A stretch of DNA of 9,917 bases from Rhodocyclaceae bacterium (GTDB lineage Bacteria > Pseudomonadota > Gammaproteobacteria > Burkholderiales > Rhodocyclaceae), in contig JANYAW010000405.1 of the NCBI GenBank assembly GCA_025361105.1, positions 1-9,917 on the forward strand, read 5' to 3'. The translations under genes and the position numbers were made by a program. Shown piece by piece: positions 6,323 through 9,917 of this stretch (positions are counted from its first letter, which is position 1; each line of letters starts with the position of its first letter). The notes under the pieces are model-generated. The model saw only the letters and a list, made by a program, of their open reading frames with translations. It searched no databases and was not told the DNA's origin.

Positions 6323-7348
6323 ATGTCAATCACCTTAGCGGTGGATTGCATGGGGGGCGACCACGGGCCAACGGTCACGGTTCCCGCCGTCATTGAGTTC
6401 CTACGGCATGACACGGATTGCGCGGCCATATTGGTAGGTCGCGAGGCCGACTTGCGCGCGGCCTTTGCCAGAGTTTCACGTGAATTTGGTGATCGTTTAT
6501 CGATTCAAGACGCGACCGAAGTCGTTGCGATGGATGATGATGTTGCCACCGCACTGCGAACGAAAAAAGATTCCTCGATGCGCGTTGCAGTTAATTTGGT
6601 GAAATCCGGGCGTGCGTCCGCAGCGGTATCGGCGGGCAACACAGGCGCACTGATGGCGGTTTCCCGCTTTGTGCTCAAGACGCTCGACGGTATTGATCGC
6701 CCGGCAATCTGCTCGATATTGCCCTCGCAGGCCGGTGGAACTTACGTACTGGATCTGGGTGCGAACGTGGATTGCGCGCCCGAACATTTGGTGCAATTTG
6801 CTGTGATGGGTTCATTGCTCGCATCTGTTCTTGAACACACGGAAAATCCAAGCGTTGGTTTGCTCAACATCGGCGAAGAGGACACCAAAGGCAATGAAGT
6901 GGTAAAGCGCGCGGCCGGATTATTGCGCGCCAGCGGGCTGAATTTTTACGGCAATGTCGAAGGCAACGATATTTTCAAAGGCACCACCAAAGTTGTGGTG
7001 TGCGATGGTTTTGTTGGCAACGTGACACTGAAGGCGACAGAGGGATTGGCGCATTTGATTTCGACCACTTTGCGTGATTCGTTTAGCCGTAATTTACTGC
7101 GAAAACTGGCGGCACTGGCGGCCATACCGGTGCTTGCCGAATTCAAGCATCGATTCGATCACCGGCGTTATAACGGCGCAAGTTTGTTGGGCTTACGCGG
7201 GATTGTGGTCAAGAGTCACGGTTCGGCCGACGTCTACTCATTTCGCTGCGCGCTGGGTCGTGCGGCCGAAGCGGCACGGCAGGGGCTAACCGAAAAAATT
7301 GCTGCGAGCATGCATGCCGCGCCGCTTGCGCCGACGCTTTGCGATTAA
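6323..7348 (+). CDS. plsX: phosphate acyltransferase PlsX
   Basis: Converts acyl-ACP and phosphate to acyl-phosphate, the acyl donor for PlsY in the first step of phosphatidic acid synthesis; a peripheral membrane enzyme in the cytoplasm. It has 341 residues, slightly shorter than E. coli PlsX (about 356), the difference being at the C-terminus. Signatures: LAVDCMGGDHGP at 5-16, VSAGNTGALMA at 102-112, YVLDLGANVDCAPEHLVQFA at 141-160, LLNIGEEDTKGNEV at 180-193, FYGNVEGNDIF at 208-218, VVCDGFVGNVTLK at 225-237 and YNGASLLGLRG nearer the end. The ATG at 6323 is the only start in frame after a stop at 6281, but no Shine-Dalgarno motif lies at the right distance. Translation may therefore depend on an open leader. 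fabD, not fabH, follows after 36 bases. Confidence 0.97.
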   Translation: MSITLAVDCMGGDHGPTVTVPAVIEFLRHDTDCAAILVGREADLRAAFARVSREFGDRLSIQDATEVVAMDDDVATALRTKKDSSMRVAVNLVKSGRASAAVSAGNTGALMAVSRFVLKTLDGIDRPAICSILPSQAGGTYVLDLGANVDCAPEHLVQFAVMGSLLASVLEHTENPSVGLLNIGEEDTKGNEVVKRAAGLLRASGLNFYGNVEGNDIFKGTTKVVVCDGFVGNVTLKATEGLAHLISTTLRDSFSRNLLRKLAALAAIPVLAEFKHRFDHRRYNGASLLGLRGIVVKSHGSADVYSFRCALGRAAEAARQGLTEKIAASMHAAPLAPTLCD

Positions 7349-7384
7349 ATTACGTTCGTTCGCTTTGACGCGAGGAGGTTTGAG

Positions 7385-8329
7385 ATGAAATTTGCCTTGG
7401 TATTTCCCGGTCAAGGATCTCAGTCACTCGGCATGATGTCGGCCTATGGCGATTCCGCAGTAGTTCGTTCGATCTTCGACGAAGCATCGAGCGCAATCGG
7501 CAAAGATCTCTGGTCGCTGGTCGCGGATGGTCCGGCGGAAGCCTTGAGTCAAACCGTGAATACCCAGCCACTGATGCTCACGGCGGGTGTGGCAGTTTTT
7601 CGTTTGTGGCAAGAAAAGGGTGGTGCGATTCCTGCTCTCGTTGCTGGGCATAGCCTTGGCGAATATGCGGCATTGGTCGCCGCAGGCGTGATGAAGTTAT
7701 CGGATGCAGCGTCGTTGGTTGAATTGCGCGCAACCGCCATGCAAGAAGCCATGCCTGCTGGCGAAGGTGCCATGGCGGCAGTACTCGGACTTGACGCAGA
7801 GGCGGTCAAGCTGGCTTGTGCCGAGATCATGAGCGAGACTCCTTTGCTGATAGTCCAAGCGGTGAATTTCAACGACCCCAAACAAACCGTAATTGCCGGA
7901 CACAAATCGGCGGTTGAGCGTGCTGCTGAATTGGTCAAAGCGCGAGGTGCTAAACGTGCGTTGATGCTGCCGGTTTCCGCGCCATTTCATTGCTCGTTGA
8001 TGCAACCGGCGGCTCTGCGATTGAAGCAGCGTTTGGCGGACGTGCCAATGAGTGCGCCACATATTGCCGTTATCAACAATGTTGACGTCTCGATATTGAC
8101 CGATGCCGATGCGATTCGCGATGCCTTGGTTCGTCAAGCTGCATCGCCAGTGCGCTGGGTTGAGACGATGTTGGCGATGCAGACGGCGGGCGTTACGCAC
8201 GTGTTGGAATGTGGCCCGGGCAAAGTGCTTGCCGGTTTAGCGAAACGCTGCGCTGATGGGCTGACCGGCGTTCCCATGAATGATTTGGCATCCGTCGAAG
8301 CGGCACTCGCATTGACCACCCAAAGTTAA
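7385..8329 (+). CDS. fabD: malonyl-CoA:ACP transacylase FabD
   Basis: Transfers malonyl from CoA to the acyl carrier protein, supplying the extender unit for fatty acid synthesis in the cytosol. It has 314 residues, standard for FabD. Active-site parts: FPGQGSQ at 7-13 (oxyanion hole), GHSLGEYAAL at 88-97 with the nucleophile Ser90, Arg115 in VELRATAMQ, which binds the malonyl carboxylate, NFNDPKQTVIAG at 161-172, and His202 in APFHCSLM, the catalytic base. AGGAGG at 7373-7378, six bases from the ATG, is the strongest ribosome binding site in the window. The stop is 17 bases before fabG. Confidence 0.97.
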   Translation: MKFALVFPGQGSQSLGMMSAYGDSAVVRSIFDEASSAIGKDLWSLVADGPAEALSQTVNTQPLMLTAGVAVFRLWQEKGGAIPALVAGHSLGEYAALVAAGVMKLSDAASLVELRATAMQEAMPAGEGAMAAVLGLDAEAVKLACAEIMSETPLLIVQAVNFNDPKQTVIAGHKSAVERAAELVKARGAKRALMLPVSAPFHCSLMQPAALRLKQRLADVPMSAPHIAVINNVDVSILTDADAIRDALVRQAASPVRWVETMLAMQTAGVTHVLECGPGKVLAGLAKRCADGLTGVPMNDLASVEAALALTTQS

Positions 8330-8346
8330 TTGAGAGGAATCGACAA

Positions 8347-9105
8347 ATGACTGAGCAATCTTCCGTATCAGTACGCCAAGTGGCCTTGGTGACTGGCGCA
8401 TCGCGTGGAATTGGGCGAGCGATTGCGCTTGAACTTGGTCGCGCGGGTGCGACAGTGATTGGTACCGCGACGACGGAGACTGGCGCGCTGGAAATCCAAA
8501 AATCGTTTGATGCTGCGCAGATAGTCGGTTGGGGCGCAACCGTCAATGTGACTGACACAGCGGCGTGCGAGACGCTAATGGCTGAAATCGAAAAACGCTA
8601 TGGTGCTGTTTCAGTATTGGTCAACAATGCGGGAATCACGCGCGACAACTTGTCCATGCGAATGAAGGATGATGAATGGGATGCGGTGATTGACACCAAT
8701 CTTCGTGCTGTATTTAAGCTGTCAAAAGCGGTGATGCGCGGCATGATGAAAGCGCGCTTTGGTCGTATCGTGAACATCACCTCGGTGGTGGGCGAAGCGG
8801 GCAATCCTGGGCAGGCTAACTATGCGGCGGCGAAAGCCGGTGTTGCGGGCATGAGTCGGGCACTGGCGCAAGAGCTTGGTAGCCGCAACATCACCGTGAA
8901 CTGTGTCGCTCCGGGCTTTATTGACACCGATATGACCAAGGCTTTGCCTGATGCTCAACGTGAAATTTTGTTGGGAAAAATTCCCTTGGGTCGATTGGGT
9001 TCAGTGGAAGAAATTGCCGCGACGGTGGCGTTTCTTGCCTCACCGCATGCGGCTTACATAACCGGCCAAACCATCAACGTGAATGGTGGAATGTATATGA
9101 CCTGA
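8347..9105 (+). CDS. fabG: 3-oxoacyl-ACP reductase FabG
   Basis: NADPH-dependent reductase of the fatty acid elongation cycle, a classical short-chain dehydrogenase of 252 residues. It has the cofactor motif TGASRGIG at 16-23, VNNAG at about 91-95, and the catalytic triad Ser146, Tyr159 and Lys163 (ITSVVGEAGNPGQANYAAAK). The C-terminus GQTINVNGGMYM is typical of FabG. AGAGGA at 8333-8338 lies eight bases before the ATG. Residues 1-9 (MTEQSSVSV) extend a little beyond the usual FabG start. The gene sits between fabD and acpP, as in most proteobacterial fab clusters, and a nine-pair hairpin follows its stop at once. Confidence 0.97.
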   Translation: MTEQSSVSVRQVALVTGASRGIGRAIALELGRAGATVIGTATTETGALEIQKSFDAAQIVGWGATVNVTDTAACETLMAEIEKRYGAVSVLVNNAGITRDNLSMRMKDDEWDAVIDTNLRAVFKLSKAVMRGMMKARFGRIVNITSVVGEAGNPGQANYAAAKAGVAGMSRALAQELGSRNITVNCVAPGFIDTDMTKALPDAQREILLGKIPLGRLGSVEEIAATVAFLASPHAAYITGQTINVNGGMYMT

Positions 9106-9106
9106 T

Positions 9107-9132
9107 TGCCTCGATGATTAAGAATCGAGGCA
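9107..9132 (+). other. inverted repeat / hairpin after fabG
   Basis: Perfect nine-pair inverted repeat, TGCCTCGAT and ATCGAGGCA, around an eight-base loop (GATTAAGA), starting one base after the fabG stop. It is not followed directly by a T-run; the first T-rich stretch (TTTTGTT) begins 14 bases later at 9147. It may be a weak terminator or a 3' stabiliser that separates the plsX-fabD-fabG message from acpP, which is normally expressed far more strongly. The role is inferred. Confidence 0.6.
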
Positions 9133-9149
9133 CTTTCGCAGTGAAGTTT

Positions 9150-9158
9150 TGTTAAAAT
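9150..9158 (+). promoter_or_regulatory. candidate acpP promoter, extended -10
   Basis: TGT followed by TAAAAT (9153-9158, five of six to TATAAT) makes an extended -10 element. No good -35 lies 16 to 18 bases upstream, where the right arm of the fabG hairpin sits, but an extended -10 can act without one. Transcription would start near 9165 and give acpP a leader of about 77 bases. A separate acpP promoter inside the fab cluster is known in E. coli. Confidence 0.45.
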
Positions 9159-9193
9159 TAGTGCGTGCTACATTTGTAGTAATGCAAACCCCG

Positions 9194-9218
9194 CGCGAAG
9201 CAATCGAAACGATTCGCG
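9194..9218 (+). other. bulged hairpin in the acpP leader
   Basis: CGCGA at 9194-9198 and ATCG at 9203-9206 can pair with CGAT at 9210-9213 and TCGCG at 9214-9218. The result is a nine-pair stem with a four-base bulge (AGCA) and a three-base AAA loop. It ends nine bases before the acpP ribosome binding site (GGAAGGAAA from 9227). It could stabilise the acpP message or tune initiation; nothing in the sequence proves this. Confidence 0.35.
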
Positions 9219-9241
9219 ATCAATCTGGAAGGAAACTCAGC

Positions 9242-9481
9242 ATGGAAAACATCGAACAACGCGTCCGCAAAATCGTCGCCGAACAACTTGGCGTCAACGA
9301 AGGCGACATCAAGAGTGAGTCATCGTTTGTGGACGATTTGGGTGCCGATTCGCTCGACACCGTTGAATTGGTGATGGCGCTCGAAGAGGAATTTGAGTGT
9401 GAAATCCCTGACGAAGATGCAGAGAAAATCACCACCGTGCAGCAAGCAATTGACTACGTCACTGCGAATCCTAAGAAATAA
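9242..9481 (+). CDS. acpP: acyl carrier protein AcpP
   Basis: Small acidic four-helix protein, 79 residues, that carries acyl chains on a 4'-phosphopantetheine arm during fatty acid and phospholipid synthesis. The attachment site is Ser37 in the motif GADSLDTVEL (34-43), preceded by FVDDLG; EEEFECEIPDEDAEKITT follows, typical of helices II and III. The N-terminus MENIEQRVRKIVAEQLG is standard. The frame is open upstream to a TTG at 9149, but the ATG at 9242 is clearly the start: GGAAGGAAA lies just upstream with a spacer of about seven to eight bases, and the length matches the family. It appears to have its own promoter. fabF follows after 44 bases. Confidence 0.98.
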   Translation: MENIEQRVRKIVAEQLGVNEGDIKSESSFVDDLGADSLDTVELVMALEEEFECEIPDEDAEKITTVQQAIDYVTANPKK

Positions 9482-9525
9482 TTTTTAGAATCTGGCTCGG
9501 ATCGTCGGAGTAGCTCGGAGAACTC

Positions 9526-9917
9526 ATGGCGCGTCGCCGCGTAGTGATCACCGGTCTTGGTGCGGTATCGCCAGTTGGCAATACCGTTGCCGAGGCGTGG
9601 GATAACGTGATTGCGGGGCGTAGTGGAATCGGGCCGATAACACGATTTGACGCCTCGACTTTCACCAGCAAAATCGCTGGTGAAGTTCGGGGGTTTGATG
9701 TTTCTGAATACCTGTCGGGCAAAGAAGCGCGGCGGATGGATTTGTTCATTCACTACGGCATGGCCGCCGGAATTCAAGCCATGCGAGATTCCGGTATTGT
9801 CGTCACCGACGAAAACTCGACTCGCATCGGAGTCAATATTGGTTCGGGTATGGGTGGTTTGCCACTCATCGAAGAAACGCATGGCGATTTTGTGGCCGGT
9901 GGCGCGCGAAAAATTTC
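9526..9917 (+). CDS. fabF: 3-oxoacyl-ACP synthase II FabF, 3' end cut by window edge
   Basis: First 130 codons of the condensing enzyme that extends acyl-ACP with malonyl-ACP; the frame is open to the right edge. The N-terminus MARRRVVITGLGAVSPVGN is the usual FabF start, followed by GRSGIGPITRFDAS, KEARRMDLFIHYGMAA and IGVNIGSGMGGL, all typical of the thiolase-fold N-terminal half of KAS II. The catalytic Cys and the two His residues would lie beyond the window, so activity cannot be checked. GGAG at 9517-9520 with a five-base spacer supports the ATG. KAS I (FabB) shares this fold, but the start and the place after acpP favour FabF. Confidence 0.95.
   Translation, partial: MARRRVVITGLGAVSPVGNTVAEAWDNVIAGRSGIGPITRFDASTFTSKIAGEVRGFDVSEYLSGKEARRMDLFIHYGMAAGIQAMRDSGIVVTDENSTRIGVNIGSGMGGLPLIEETHGDFVAGGARKI

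Noticed and set aside
8193..8558. Long minus-strand open frames opposite fabD and fabG (also around 7549-8200)
   Set aside because: They lie opposite well-recognised genes, have no family resemblance or ribosome binding sites, and are rich in Ser/Arg/Ala as expected for reverse readings of coding sequence.
9149..9241. N-terminal extension of AcpP from a TTG at 9149
   Set aside because: AcpP is 78-80 residues in nearly all bacteria, a good ribosome binding site precedes the ATG at 9242, and the predicted promoter overlaps the supposed start.

Overview
The window is a housekeeping stretch of a bacterial chromosome, most likely from a betaproteobacterium. The evidence is the gene order yceF / yceD-rpmF-plsX-fabD-fabG-acpP-fabF, the set msrB-yciB-yciI-bolA, and a DUF2863 protein, a family I know mainly from Burkholderiales and relatives. 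Base composition looks mid-range, a little over 50% G+C by eye, and is even across the window. I see no mobile element, tRNA, rRNA, CRISPR array or phage gene. Genus cannot be set from sequence alone.

Left part (1-1476, minus strand): a tight operon read leftwards, msrB (methionine sulfoxide reductase B), yciB (inner-membrane septation/envelope protein), yciI (small YCII-domain protein), then a bolA-family gene cut by the left edge. yciB/yciI share one base (TGATG) and yciI/bolA share four (ATGA), so the last three genes are probably translationally coupled. A 160-base divergent intergenic region (1477-1636) separates msrB from dadA on the plus strand. It holds a consensus TATAAT box that could serve dadA.

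Middle (1637-5483): dadA, a DadA-type FAD-dependent D-amino acid dehydrogenase, converges with a minus-strand DUF2863 gene of unknown function, with only 17 bases between the stops. Upstream of the DUF2863 gene, also on the minus strand, lie a short RsmI-like SAM-dependent methyltransferase and yceF (Maf family, predicted m7GTP pyrophosphatase). These two overlap by ATGA.

Right part (5516-9917, plus strand): the fatty-acid/phospholipid cluster. It runs yceD (DUF177, tied to 23S rRNA and L32), rpmF (ribosomal protein L32), plsX (acyl-ACP:phosphate acyltransferase), fabD (malonyl-CoA:ACP transacylase), fabG (3-oxoacyl-ACP reductase), acpP (acyl carrier protein) and fabF (3-oxoacyl-ACP synthase II, cut by the right edge). 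FabD loads malonyl onto AcpP, FabF condenses, FabG reduces, and PlsX passes finished acyl chains to phospholipid synthesis. fabH, normally between plsX and fabD in this cluster, is absent: only 36 bases separate them. Hairpins lie between rpmF and plsX and between fabG and acpP, and acpP appears to have its own extended -10 promoter.

Nothing here looks like an undescribed system. The points most worth a second look are the missing fabH, the yceF-coupled small methyltransferase, the DUF2863 protein, and the RNA hairpins in the fab cluster.
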